Positions 1 to 7,998 of a DNA stretch of 15,243 nucleotides are shown one piece after another (positions within the stretch are counted from its first letter, which is position 1; each line of letters starts with the position of its first letter). The notes under the pieces are model-generated. The model was not told the origin of the DNA and searched no databases. It saw only the letters and a list, made by a program, of their open reading frames with translations. The DNA is from Chromatiales bacterium (GTDB lineage Bacteria; Pseudomonadota; Gammaproteobacteria; UBA6429; Thiohalophilaceae). Both the position numbers and the translations under genes were made by a program. The stretch is taken from positions 1 to 15,243 of the forward strand of contig JALXDW010000347.1 in NCBI GenBank assembly GCA_027070385.1, written 5' to 3'.

Positions 1-1242
1 GTCTTCAAGCAAACGTTCCAATATCGTATGCAGACGACGTGCCCCTATGTTTTCTGTACGTTCGTTAACTTGCCAGGCCATTTCAGCAAGGCGTTGCACA
101 CCTTCGGCAGTAAAAATTAATTGTACATCTTCGGTTTCCAATAAGGCACTGTATTGTTCGGTGAGAGAGGCATCAGGTTCAGTCAGAATTTTGATGAAAT
201 CATCTGAACTTAATGCATCGAGTTCAACACGAATAGGAAAACGGCCCTGTAATTCCGGAATAAGATCCGATGGCTTGGTTAAATGAAAAGCACCGGAGGC
301 AATAAATAAAATATGGTCGGTTTTGATCATGCCATACTTGGTACTCACGGTGGAGCCTTCAACCAGAGGAAGTAAATCACGCTGAACGCCTTCACGGGAG
401 ACATCGGCACCGGATGATTCAGTCCGTTTGGCAATTTTGTCCATTTCGTCGAGGAAGACGATACCATTTTGTTCAACGCTGTTCAGTGCTGCGTCCTTGA
501 TCTCTTCTTCATTCAAAAGATTAGCAGCCTCTTCGTCAGTGAGGGTTTTCATGGCCTGTTTAATCGACATCTTTCGAGTGCGTTTTTTAGCTCCGCCAAT
601 ATTCTGAAACATACCCTGTAGCTGACTGGTCATTTCCTCCATACCCGGTGGTGCCATAATTTCAACACCTACAGCAGGGGCACTCACTTCCACTTCAATT
701 TGTTTGTCATCGAGGTCGCCTTCACGTAATTTTTTACGAAATTTCTGGCGAGTCGGATTGTTGCTATCTTCTTTGGGGTCTTCATCGGCACGACTGTTTT
801 CTTCCGGGCCAAAGCTGTAACTGCGAGCCGAAGGTAAAAGAATATCGAGAATGCGTTCTTCAGCAGCATCGGCAGCACGGTGCTGTACTTTTTTCATTGC
901 TTGTTCGCGTGTTTGCTTGACGGCTATTTCCATCAGGTCTCGCACAATGGATTCCACGTCGCGGCCAACATAACCCACTTCAGTAAATTTTGTGGCTTCA
1001 ACCTTTAAAAAAGGGGCATCTGATAATTTGGCCAGCCGTCGGGCAATTTCGGTTTTACCCACACCGGTTGGGCCTATCATTAAAATATTTTTAGGGGTGA
1101 TTTCATTGCGCAGCTCTTCATCAACCCGGCTGCGACGCCAGCGATTACGCAATGCAATGGCAACGGCACGTTTGGCCGCGGCCTGACCGACAATATGTTT
1201 ATCAAGTTCTTCTACAATTTCGCGAGGTGTCATCTTAGACAT
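1..1242 (-). CDS. hslU: HslU, ATPase subunit of the HslVU protease (partial, C-terminus off the left edge)
   Basis: AAA+ unfoldase that recognises, unfolds and threads cytoplasmic substrates into the HslV peptidase. The 414 codons present begin [17 protein letters not shown], nearly identical to other gammaproteobacterial HslU. Visible motifs: Walker A GPTGVGKT at residues 57-64, the pore-loop GYVG in [12 protein letters not shown], an intermediate (I) domain with the conserved stretch [13 protein letters not shown], Walker B in [13 protein letters not shown], and the sensor-2 region NIGARRLHT just before the window edge. E. coli HslU has 443 residues, so about 30 C-terminal residues, including the tail that docks into HslV, lie outside. 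The start is an ATG with only a weak upstream GGA; a second in-frame ATG is codon 4, but family alignment favours the first. It lies 42 bases after hslV on the same strand, so the two are surely co-transcribed. Confidence 0.97.
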   Translation of the reverse strand, partial: MSKMTPREIVEELDKHIVGQAAAKRAVAIALRNRWRRSRVDEELRNEITPKNILMIGPTGVGKTEIARRLAKLSDAPFLKVEATKFTEVGYVGRDVESIVRDLMEIAVKQTREQAMKKVQHRAADAAEERILDILLPSARSYSFGPEENSRADEDPKEDSNNPTRQKFRKKLREGDLDDKQIEVEVSAPAVGVEIMAPPGMEEMTSQLQGMFQNIGGAKKRTRKMSIKQAMKTLTDEEAANLLNEEEIKDAALNSVEQNGIVFLDEMDKIAKRTESSGADVSREGVQRDLLPLVEGSTVSTKYGMIKTDHILFIASGAFHLTKPSDLIPELQGRFPIRVELDALSSDDFIKILTEPDASLTEQYSALLETEDVQLIFTAEGVQRLAEMAWQVNERTENIGARRLHTILERLLED

Positions 1243-1284
1243 AATGAATCCAGTTTTTGTTCTTTAAGTTAAGTGAACGGAAGT

Positions 1285-1827
1285 TTAATCAATACTCAAG
1301 GCTTCAATTAATATATTGTGATTAGTGTATATGCAGATGTCGCCAGCAATATTCAAGCTTTTTTCCACAATTTCTTTTGCCGATAGCTCGGTATTTTCCA
1401 GTAAAGCGCGTGCAGCTGATTGTGCAAAAGGGCCACCGGAGCCAATCGCCATTAATCCCTGTTCGGGTTCAATGACGTCACCATTACCGCTAATAATCAA
1501 AGAAGCATCTTTATTAGCAACCGCCAGCAAAGCTTCCAGGCGACGCAGAGTACGATCGGTTCGCCAGTCTTTGGCCATTTCCACAGCGGCACGCACCAAC
1601 TGGCCTGAATGTTTTTCAAGTTTACTTTCAAAGTATTCGAACAGGGTGAAGGCATCGGCTGTTCCCCCTGCGAAACCGGCAATGACTTTATCGTGATAAA
1701 GGCGGCGCAGTTTGCGTGCATTGCCTTTCATGACGGTATTGCCCAGAGTTACCTGGCCATCTGCTCCTATCACAACCTGGTTGCCCCGGCGTACTGATAA
1801 AACCGTTGTTCCCCGATATTGATCCAC
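1285..1827 (-). CDS. hslV: HslV, threonine peptidase subunit of the HslVU protease
   Basis: Proteasome-beta-like N-terminal nucleophile hydrolase; in the family, two hexameric rings of HslV are capped by HslU. The protein has 180 residues, about the usual size. The catalytic threonine is the first Thr of TTVLSVRRG at residues 7-8, so a six-residue leader (MDQYRG) must be removed to expose it. E. coli HslV has only the initiator Met before this Thr, but a short leader is known in other proteobacterial HslV. Conserved stretches seen: [64 protein letters not shown] and GDICIYTN. The start codon is GTG, supported by an AGGAG ribosome site at 1835-1839 seven bases upstream. First gene of hslVU, downstream of the mlaC-like gene. 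Confidence 0.97.
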   Translation of the reverse strand: MDQYRGTTVLSVRRGNQVVIGADGQVTLGNTVMKGNARKLRRLYHDKVIAGFAGGTADAFTLFEYFESKLEKHSGQLVRAAVEMAKDWRTDRTLRRLEALLAVANKDASLIISGNGDVIEPEQGLMAIGSGGPFAQSAARALLENTELSAKEIVEKSLNIAGDICIYTNHNILIEALSID

Positions 1828-1834
1828 GAGTAAA

Positions 1835-1839
1835 CTCCT
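1835..1839 (-). promoter_or_regulatory. Ribosome binding site of hslV
   Basis: AGGAG on the minus strand, seven bases before GTG at 1827. It fixes the GTG as start and therefore the presence of the six-residue leader ahead of the catalytic threonine. Confidence 0.8.
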
Positions 1840-1876
1840 AAAAATAGTGTGTATTTAGTAACTAAAAGAGCGGGCT

Positions 1877-1882
1877 ATTGTA
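1877..1882 (-). promoter_or_regulatory. Candidate -10 element for hslVU
   Basis: On the minus strand this reads TACAAT, five of six matches to the sigma70 -10 consensus, 49 bases before the hslV GTG. No good -35 hexamer sits 16-18 bases upstream, and I could not find a convincing sigma32 promoter, although hslVU is a heat-shock operon in E. coli. The 115-base gap could also be crossed by readthrough from the mlaC-like gene. Confidence 0.3.
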
Positions 1883-1942
1883 CACGAAAACAGAATGGTT
1901 TCGCGTTGCTATCTCATTTCAGAATAAAGCATGTAAAGGGGT

Positions 1943-2650
1943 TTATGGTGTCGTGTTTAAACTGACTTTTTGCGTGGATAATTTACGATTGCGCTCGACC
2001 AGACTCTGGATTAATCCATCGACACCACTATTGCGTAATTGGGGGGCAAAGCTGCTTTTATAAGTTGTGATCATGCTGATGCCTTCGACGGATACATCGT
2101 AAATTTTCCAGCCTTTATGGGTTTTATGCATATGGTAATTAACCGGCACTTTTTTTGTTGAGCCCGGAGGGCTGACTATTGAATGTACGGTTACATCTTT
2201 CTTACCGGTTTCCCGTAGTGGTAAAAAGTGCATAATATTATGGTCAAGATCGTGAGTGAGCGCATACTCTGCCAGGGCAGAGGAATAAAACCGGATAAGC
2301 AACTGGCGGAATTCTTTAATAAAGCGGATTTTTTGTGCACGGTCGGCTTCCCGCCAGTGCTTGCCCAGTACCCAGCGTGAGGCAGCAATAAAATCCAGTT
2401 TGGGTGCAATGTGGGTTTTAACCAGCTGATAGGTTATGTCGGGGTTTGTTTTGAGATTATTTTTGGAGGCTTTAAGTGCCTCGATTAAATTATAAGTGAT
2501 TGATTTTAAAAGAGCCTCAGGAGTGGTCTGATGATGTTCAGCGGTATCAGCAAATATCGCTGCAGAGTAGAAAAACAGTAATAAAACAAGCAGAGGGCTG
2601 TATAACAGGTTGTTTCTATTCTTGTTTGTATTTATGGACAGTGGCTGCAT
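1943..2650 (-). CDS. MlaC/Ttg2D-family periplasmic phospholipid-binding protein
   Basis: A 235-residue protein of the MlaC family, which carries phospholipids between outer- and inner-membrane Mla complexes in the periplasm. Residues 1-34 form a signal peptide: a polar N-terminus, a hydrophobic core from about residue 15 to 32, and a likely cut after AIFA. Family signatures are the N-terminal LLKSI...EALK helix, the RWVLGKHWREA stretch (E. coli MlaC: ALVLGQYYKSA), the FRQLLIRFYSSALAEY helix, and the C-terminal KIYDVSVEGISMITTYKSSF followed by GVDGLIQSL. The start ATG has a modest AGGG eight bases upstream. Unlike the usual mlaFEDCB arrangement, no Mla permease, ATPase or MCE gene lies nearby; it is divergent from hemB and precedes hslVU by 115 bases. 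It is either an orphan mlaC homologue serving a remote Mla system or a second paralogue, so I give no gene symbol. Confidence 0.88.
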   Translation of the reverse strand: MQPLSINTNKNRNNLLYSPLLVLLLFFYSAAIFADTAEHHQTTPEALLKSITYNLIEALKASKNNLKTNPDITYQLVKTHIAPKLDFIAASRWVLGKHWREADRAQKIRFIKEFRQLLIRFYSSALAEYALTHDLDHNIMHFLPLRETGKKDVTVHSIVSPPGSTKKVPVNYHMHKTHKGWKIYDVSVEGISMITTYKSSFAPQLRNSGVDGLIQSLVERNRKLSTQKVSLNTTP

Positions 2651-2799
2651 ATTATTTACCCTATTAATAAATATCGATATGCTTTTTCGGTTAAACTCTT
2701 AATAGTATGATAGCAGGCAATGCGTTAAGTTCGGCCATTATTTCAGTGATTTTACCAGAATGGTTATCCATAAATGTGATAAAGAACATGCAGCAATGA

Positions 2800-3840
<1,041 letters not shown>

Positions 3841-3909
3841 ATATTTTTTAAGCCTTCGTTCCTGATGAAAAATAAAATATCGGGTTATATGCTTTAATTG
3901 ATATGGATG

Positions 3910-3935
3910 CAAAATAGCATGCCATGCCGCTTTTG
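3910..3935 (+). terminator. Possible Rho-independent terminator after hemB
   Basis: CAAAA pairs with TTTTG, and inside it GCAT pairs with ATGC around a GCC loop, separated by a small internal loop. The 3' arm is T-rich (TTTTGTTT). The stem is interrupted and weak, so this is only a candidate end for the hemB transcript. Confidence 0.3.
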
Positions 3936-3951
3936 TTTCCAACACATAATG

Positions 3952-3969
3952 TTTAGGGTCAGCTCTAAA
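3952..3969. repeat. Short inverted repeat (7-bp stem, TCAG loop)
   Basis: TTTAGGG pairs with CTCTAAA (one G-T pair) around TCAG. Its GGGTCAG core resembles sequences I associate with REP-type elements moved by Y1 (RAYT) transposases, but no second copy is in this window, so it may simply be a transcript-end hairpin. Confidence 0.35.
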
Positions 3970-4031
3970 TTCGTATCATATTCCTGTTAAAGATCAAAGC
4001 TTTTTAAATACCAATCTGTTCACAAAAGCGG

Positions 4032-4059
4032 TTGTACTTGCAAGTAGAATGGTTATACT
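4032..4059 (+). promoter_or_regulatory. Candidate sigma70 promoter for the DUF47-pit-aroE genes
   Basis: TTGTAC at 4032-4037 and TATACT at 4054-4059 with a 16-base spacer. The -10 matches five of six consensus bases; the -35 has only the TTG. Transcription would start near 4066, about 100 bases before the DUF47 start codon and just ahead of the Pho-box-like repeat. Confidence 0.45.
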
Positions 4060-4072
4060 TCGCAAAATACTC

Positions 4073-4090
4073 TTGTCATAAAATTGTAAC
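4073..4090 (+). promoter_or_regulatory. Pho-box-like PhoB site
   Basis: TTGTCAT, then AAAA, then TTGTAAC: two 7-base half-sites in an 11-base period, as in the PhoB consensus CTGTCAT-N4-CTGTCAC/T (6/7 and 5/7 matches). It lies 79 bases ahead of a phosphate-transport gene pair, which supports it. It is downstream of the best promoter candidate, and no good -10 lies about 10 bases beyond it, so repression under phosphate starvation fits better than activation. Confidence 0.4.
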
Positions 4091-4154
4091 AAATGATACA
4101 GCTGAAGTTTGGTACCTGACAATTTTGCAATTACAGGTCATGCTTTAATCCAGT

Positions 4155-4160
4155 GGAGGA
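4155..4160 (+). promoter_or_regulatory. Ribosome binding site of the DUF47 gene
   Basis: GGAGGA eight bases before ATG 4169. It decides that start over an upstream in-frame GTG near 4109, which lacks a ribosome site and would add 20 residues not seen in the family. Confidence 0.85.
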
Positions 4161-4168
4161 AATCATTT

Positions 4169-4846
4169 ATGTCACCGATCGATATTTCTACTCTCTTTGG
4201 CAGCTCGCCTGTTTCCCCACTTCAGGCGCATATGGCAAAAGTTCAGGCTTGTATTGAAGCGTTGGAACCTTTTATGGATGCAGCCGTTGCTGGTAAATGG
4301 AGCAAGGCAGAAAAAGCGCAGCAAAAAATTGCACAACTTGAAAATGAAGCAGACGACTTGAAAAAAGCACTGCGATTAAATCTACCAACGGGCTTGTTTA
4401 TGCCGGTATCCCGACGCGATGTGCTTGAAGTGCTGACCATGCAGGATCGTATTGCCAATAAAAGTAAAGATATTGCCGGTTTAATGTTGGGTCGAAAAAT
4501 TGAATTTCCTGAAGCAATGCACAAAAAACTGATTGAGTTTGTGCGGCGTTGTATTGATGCTTCCAGACAGGCACAAATTGCGATTAATGAACTGGATGAA
4601 TTGGTCGCAACGGGTTTTCGGGGTAACGAAATCAAGCTGGTCGCATCCATGATTAAAAAGCTGAATAAAATCGAAAATGATACAGACAAACTTCAGGTAC
4701 GAATTCGTACCATGCTGTTTAAACAGGAAAAAGATTTGCCGCCCATTGATGTTATGTTCATGTATAAAGTCATCGACTGGATAGGTGACCTTGCTGATAT
4801 TGCGCAACGAGTAGGCAGTCGTCTGGAATTGATGTTAGCAAAATAA
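4169..4846 (+). CDS. DUF47/TIGR00153-family PhoU-like Pit accessory protein
   Basis: A 225-residue all-helical cytoplasmic protein of the DUF47 family (TIGR00153), related to PhoU. Members are usually encoded directly before pit genes and are thought to modulate the permease, but no enzymatic activity is known. Family signatures are seen from end to end: LFGSSPVSPLQAHMAKV at the N-terminus, LPTGLFMPVSRRDVLEVLTMQD, RIANKSKDIAGLMLGR, AINELDELVATGFRG, and the C-terminal PIDVMFMYKVIDWIGDLAD then AQRVGSRLELMLAK. The acidic E/DxxxD pattern in the helices resembles the metal-binding motifs of PhoU. Length matches the family (about 226). It is followed after 64 bases by pit on the same strand, so the pair is likely one operon, with a Pho-box-like repeat upstream. 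Confidence 0.93.
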   Translation: MSPIDISTLFGSSPVSPLQAHMAKVQACIEALEPFMDAAVAGKWSKAEKAQQKIAQLENEADDLKKALRLNLPTGLFMPVSRRDVLEVLTMQDRIANKSKDIAGLMLGRKIEFPEAMHKKLIEFVRRCIDASRQAQIAINELDELVATGFRGNEIKLVASMIKKLNKIENDTDKLQVRIRTMLFKQEKDLPPIDVMFMYKVIDWIGDLADIAQRVGSRLELMLAK

Positions 4847-4910
4847 AAACGGATTTCAATAAAACAAATACGACAAACAATTACGATAGCGAACCAGTGG
4901 GAGATTCGTT

Positions 4911-6164
4911 GTGGAATACGGAACAATTTTTATTATCCTGGCCTGTGTTTTTGGTCTGTTTATGGCTTGGGGTGTGGGTGCAAATGATGTTGCCAATGCA
5001 ATGGCCACATCAGTGGGTTCAAAAGCCTTAACCATTAAACAGGCGATTGTTATTGCCGCTATTTTTGAATTTTTAGGTGCGTATCTGGCCGGTGGTCAGG
5101 TCACAGCAACCATTCGTAAAGGCATGATGGACACCAGCTTGCTGGTAAACAGCCCTGAACTTTTAATTTACGGTATGCTTGCCTCATTACTTGCCGCCGG
5201 GATCTGGCTGTTGGTTGCTACCCGTGCTGGCTGGCCGGTTTCAACAACCCATTCTATTGTCGGTGCTATCGTTGGTTTTGCTGCCGTGGGAATTGGTATT
5301 GATGCGGTTAACTGGGGCAAGGTAGTAACGATTGCAATGAGTTGGGTTATTTCACCGGTACTTGCCGGAGTGGTGTCTTATGCCTTGTTTCGTAGTGTGC
5401 AGCGGCTGATTTTTGATGCAGATAAACCCTTCCAGGCATCAAAAAAATATGTACCCTATTATATTTTTCTCGTTGGCTTTATTGTTTCATTGGTTACTTT
5501 ATTTAAAGGTTTGAAACATGTTGGCCTGGAGTTGACAACACCACAGGCATACAGTGTTGCGATAGTCATTGGAGTGATCTCGATGCTGGTTGGTAAATAT
5601 TTTATTAGTAAACTTAAATTTGATCCGGATGCCGATCATGATTATCACTTTACCAATGTAGAAAAAGTTTTTGGTGTATTGATGATGTTTACTGCATCGG
5701 CAATGGCTTTTGCACACGGTTCCAACGATGTTGCCAATGCGGTTGGCCCATTGGCAGCGGTTGTCAGTATTGTTGAAAGCGGTGGACAGGTAGCACAAAA
5801 ATCGGCAATGGCCGGCTGGATTTTATTGCTCGGTGGTGTTGGGATTGTGGCGGGTTTGGTGATGTATGGAAAGAAAGTCATTGCTACCGTGGGCAGCAAT
5901 ATTACTGAACTGACTCCAAGCCGGGGTTTTGCAGCCACCTTAGCTGCAGCAACAACGGTGGTGATTGCATCCGGTACCGGGTTACCGATTTCAACCACAC
6001 ATACCCTGGTCGGAGCCGTATTGGGTGTGGGGTTGGCACGTGGTATTGCTGCGTTAAATATGAATGTTGTAAGAACCATTTTTATGTCCTGGATTATTAC
6101 CTTACCCGCAGGGGCAATTTTATCCATTATGATTTTCTTTATGCTTAAAGGCATTTTTGCCTGA
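4911..6164 (+). CDS. pit: Low-affinity inorganic phosphate permease of the Pit family
   Basis: A 417-residue inner-membrane transporter that moves phosphate, in the family as a metal-phosphate complex, driven by the proton or sodium gradient. The two-fold internal repeat is clear: GANDVANA at residues 23-30 and GSNDVANA at 270-277 carry the paired PiT signatures, and each is followed by its own GWPVSTTHSIVGA or GLPISTTHTLVGA stretch. Hydrophobic segments alternate over the whole length, with one hydrophilic cytoplasmic stretch near the middle (about residues 225-250, KLKFDPDADHDYH). It is shorter than E. coli PitA (499), which has a longer central loop. The start is GTG, with GGGAG at 4899-4903 seven bases upstream. 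It lies after the DUF47 gene and 15 bases before aroE. Confidence 0.95.
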   Translation: MEYGTIFIILACVFGLFMAWGVGANDVANAMATSVGSKALTIKQAIVIAAIFEFLGAYLAGGQVTATIRKGMMDTSLLVNSPELLIYGMLASLLAAGIWLLVATRAGWPVSTTHSIVGAIVGFAAVGIGIDAVNWGKVVTIAMSWVISPVLAGVVSYALFRSVQRLIFDADKPFQASKKYVPYYIFLVGFIVSLVTLFKGLKHVGLELTTPQAYSVAIVIGVISMLVGKYFISKLKFDPDADHDYHFTNVEKVFGVLMMFTASAMAFAHGSNDVANAVGPLAAVVSIVESGGQVAQKSAMAGWILLLGGVGIVAGLVMYGKKVIATVGSNITELTPSRGFAATLAAATTVVIASGTGLPISTTHTLVGAVLGVGLARGIAALNMNVVRTIFMSWIITLPAGAILSIMIFFMLKGIFA

Positions 6165-6179
6165 ACAGAAATATAACCC

Positions 6180-7031
6180 ATGACAGACATATTCGATTTT
6201 GAACCACGTATTGATGAATATGCGGTGATGGGTAACCCCATTCAGCATAGTAAAAGTCCACGTATTCATATGTTGTTTGCAGAGCAAACCCGGCAATCCA
6301 TTCGTTACACAGCGATACAAGTTGATGTGGGTGGTTTTAAACAGGCCGTGGGTAATTTCGCAGCCAATAAAGGTAAGGGATTAAACATTACTGTTCCCTT
6401 TAAAGAAGAAGCATGGGCGTTGGTGGATACGCGCAGTGATCGCGCAGAGCGAGCCGGGGCTGTTAATACTATTAAATTTTTAGATAATGGCCAGCTGTAT
6501 GGTGATAACACCGATGGTATTGGGTTGGTTAATGATTTAAAAAGTCATTATCAGATAGAAATTAAAAACAAACAGGTATTATTAATGGGTGCTGGTGGCG
6601 CTGCACGTGGAGTACTGGCACCGTTGTTAGACGAACAGCCGGCTGCCATGGTTGTTGTAAATCGCACACCAGGCAAAGCAAAAGAGCTTGCAGAACATTT
6701 TGCAGGCCTTGGAAATATAAGTGGCTGTGGTTATGAACATTTAACGGCTCAGCGGTTTGATATTGTTATCAATGCCACGGCGGCTAGTTTACACGGTGAG
6801 TTGCCCGCATTGCCGGACCAGTTGGTATCCGCAGAAGGATGTTGTTATGACATGATGTACGGTCAACAAACACCGTTTATGCAATGGGCCGCACAGCAAG
6901 GTGTGAAAACGATTGCTGATGGACTGGGAATGTTGGTTGAGCAGGCTGCTGAATCTTTTTATATCTGGCGGAATGTCAGGCCGGACACCCGGCTGGTACT
7001 GGATGTTTTAAGAAAAGAACTGGCTGTTTAA
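6180..7031 (+). CDS. aroE: Shikimate dehydrogenase (NADP+)
   Basis: Reduces 3-dehydroshikimate to shikimate with NADPH in aromatic amino acid biosynthesis. The 283 residues contain the substrate domain (YAVMGNPIQHSKSPRIH at 14-30; NITVPFKEE with catalytic K75; GDNTDGIGL with catalytic D112) and the Rossmann domain (GAGGAARG at 137-144; NRTPGKA at 161-167, whose basic residues select NADP). The C-terminal DGLGMLVEQAAESFYIW helix is typical. Relative to E. coli AroE there are about a dozen extra N-terminal residues, also common in other gammaproteobacteria. No clear Shine-Dalgarno precedes the ATG; with only 15 bases to the pit stop, expression probably relies on the upstream transcript. It ends two bases from the stop of the convergent TusA-like gene. 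Confidence 0.97.
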   Translation: MTDIFDFEPRIDEYAVMGNPIQHSKSPRIHMLFAEQTRQSIRYTAIQVDVGGFKQAVGNFAANKGKGLNITVPFKEEAWALVDTRSDRAERAGAVNTIKFLDNGQLYGDNTDGIGLVNDLKSHYQIEIKNKQVLLMGAGGAARGVLAPLLDEQPAAMVVVNRTPGKAKELAEHFAGLGNISGCGYEHLTAQRFDIVINATAASLHGELPALPDQLVSAEGCCYDMMYGQQTPFMQWAAQQGVKTIADGLGMLVEQAAESFYIWRNVRPDTRLVLDVLRKELAV

Positions 7032-7033
7032 TA

Positions 7034-7330
7034 TCATTTTTTGATTTGTATGACCCAGCGTTTGTTTTCCGGTTCTTCTGTCAGCCCCAGAAATTCTATC
7101 TTCCGTTCTGTACACCATGCTTTGACATCTTCTCCACAAGGCGGGTAGCTGATCAGTAGATTGATTTCTGTTCCGGTTTGAATTGTTGCTACGGCTTTAT
7201 TAATTGCCAGCAAGTAGCCAGGACACGTTTGTCCGCGCACATCCACAAAGGCCTTGTTATCTTTATATTCAATGCTGTTTGCGCGTATGCCGGCTGGTTT
7301 GGTGCGTTTAAATAAAGCTGATAATAACAT
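7034..7330 (-). CDS. TusA/SirA-like small sulfur-carrier-fold protein with a CPGY motif
   Basis: A 98-residue protein whose last ~75 residues match the TusA/SirA/YedF fold: VDVRGQTCPGYLLAINKAV, then TGTEINLLISYPPCGEDVKAWC and a final strand RWVIQIKK. TusA proteins pass sulfur as a persulfide on the cysteine of a CPxP motif. Here that cysteine is C36, but the motif is CPGY, missing the second proline. C65 and C73 are further cysteines. About 25 extra N-terminal residues precede the domain, with no clear signal peptide. The ATG lacks a strong ribosome site and lies 14 bases after the lipoprotein stop, so it probably belongs to the same transcript. Role: likely sulfur or redox transfer, unproven; the motif change argues against calling it tusA. 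Confidence 0.75.
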   Translation of the reverse strand: MLLSALFKRTKPAGIRANSIEYKDNKAFVDVRGQTCPGYLLAINKAVATIQTGTEINLLISYPPCGEDVKAWCTERKIEFLGLTEEPENKRWVIQIKK

Positions 7331-7344
7331 AGTTAAGGTTTCAT

Positions 7345-7995
7345 TCAGGGTAAGACTTTGGCAATATCTTTAACCGCCAGATGGATCATGGTTTCAAAGC
7401 TGACCGGATCTTCACTAGTGGTATCATAGGCATAATTGATTTCCTGTGCTGCTTCCCAGACTATAATACCTTGCTGCGCATCCCATATTTGTACAAATAA
7501 ACGCAGGTTCGCGCTTTCAGTATCATAAACATTCAGGCCAAGCAGGCTCCAGCGACCCTGTGCCTTTGATTTAAAATGCCCGAGTTTTAGCTGACAGATA
7601 TAACGGCTATTGGTAAGCGTACCTATTTTTTTTAAGGTCGTTTTGTTAAAAATACCGGTTTCGCGATAACCGTCATACATTCTTTTATAGTCATCTTCCA
7701 GATTTGCCTGATTAATCATTCCCAGCGTTTTTGACAAATAGATGATTTTTAATTCCGGGCGTTCTTTTTTTAAAGCATGACTAAAGGTTAATGCCAGATA
7801 TTGCTTGTCTTCTTCCATTCCGGTAATCGTGGTTGGAGTGATAAAGGTCAATCCTTGTTGTTTTAAGGGTTGTTTTTTTAGCAAGTGAACATTGTGATCA
7901 ATTTTGGACTGTAGCTGAGTTGAACAGCCAAACATGAAAAGGCTGACTAAAACAAGAATAGCGTTTGGTATGAATTTAAGTTGAATAAGCTGCAT
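7345..7995 (-). CDS. Putative outer-membrane or periplasmic lipoprotein, function unknown
   Basis: 216 residues with an N-terminal lipoprotein signal: a hydrophobic core (PNAILVLVSLFMF) ending in FMFGC, so C24 is the likely lipidated residue. The -2 position is Phe, not the usual Ala or Ser, so the lipobox is slightly atypical. The mature protein has no membrane segment. I recognise no catalytic motif; the stretch from TLTNSRYICQLKLGHF to NLRLFVQIWDAQQGIIVWEAAQE reads as alternating beta strands, as in uncharacterised CsgG-like or assembly-type lipoproteins, which is only an impression. The ATG is three bases after the glycosylase stop, so the two are certainly co-transcribed and probably coupled in translation. 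Confidence 0.8.
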   Translation of the reverse strand: MQLIQLKFIPNAILVLVSLFMFGCSTQLQSKIDHNVHLLKKQPLKQQGLTFITPTTITGMEEDKQYLALTFSHALKKERPELKIIYLSKTLGMINQANLEDDYKRMYDGYRETGIFNKTTLKKIGTLTNSRYICQLKLGHFKSKAQGRWSLLGLNVYDTESANLRLFVQIWDAQQGIIVWEAAQEINYAYDTTSEDPVSFETMIHLAVKDIAKVLP

Positions 7996-7998
7996 AAT

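Larger units (their letters stand above)
3841..4168. other. 328-base intergenic region between hemB and the DUF47-pit-aroE genes
   Basis: No coding region is convincing here. From left to right it holds a weak terminator-like hairpin (3910-3935), a 7-bp hairpin with a TCAG loop (3952-3969), a candidate sigma70 promoter (4032-4059), a Pho-box-like direct repeat (4073-4090) and the strong ribosome site of the next gene (4155-4160). Confidence 0.6.

Noticed and set aside
992..1186. Plus-strand open frame of 64 codons opposite hslU, and similar ones at 47-286 and 684-878 (minus)
   Set aside because: They lie antisense to, or out of frame with, clearly conserved hslU coding sequence, lack ribosome sites and resemble no protein.
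1828..1942. Sigma32 heat-shock promoter before hslV
   Set aside because: CTGAAA and ACCATTCT pieces exist on the minus strand, but they match the -35 and -10 consensus poorly and their spacing is too long to be convincing.
4243..4689. Minus-strand open frame of 148 codons opposite the DUF47 gene
   Set aside because: Serine-rich antisense shadow of a conserved gene with a strong ribosome site on the other strand.
6149..6162. Hairpin AGGCA-TTTT-TGCCT at the end of pit as a terminator
   Set aside because: Only five pairs, no T-run after it, and aroE starts 17 bases later on the same strand.
5645..6241. Minus-strand open frame of 198 codons across pit and the aroE start
   Set aside because: It is the mirror of the highly conserved pit reading frame; its hydrophobic composition follows from the antisense of membrane codons, and it has no ribosome site.
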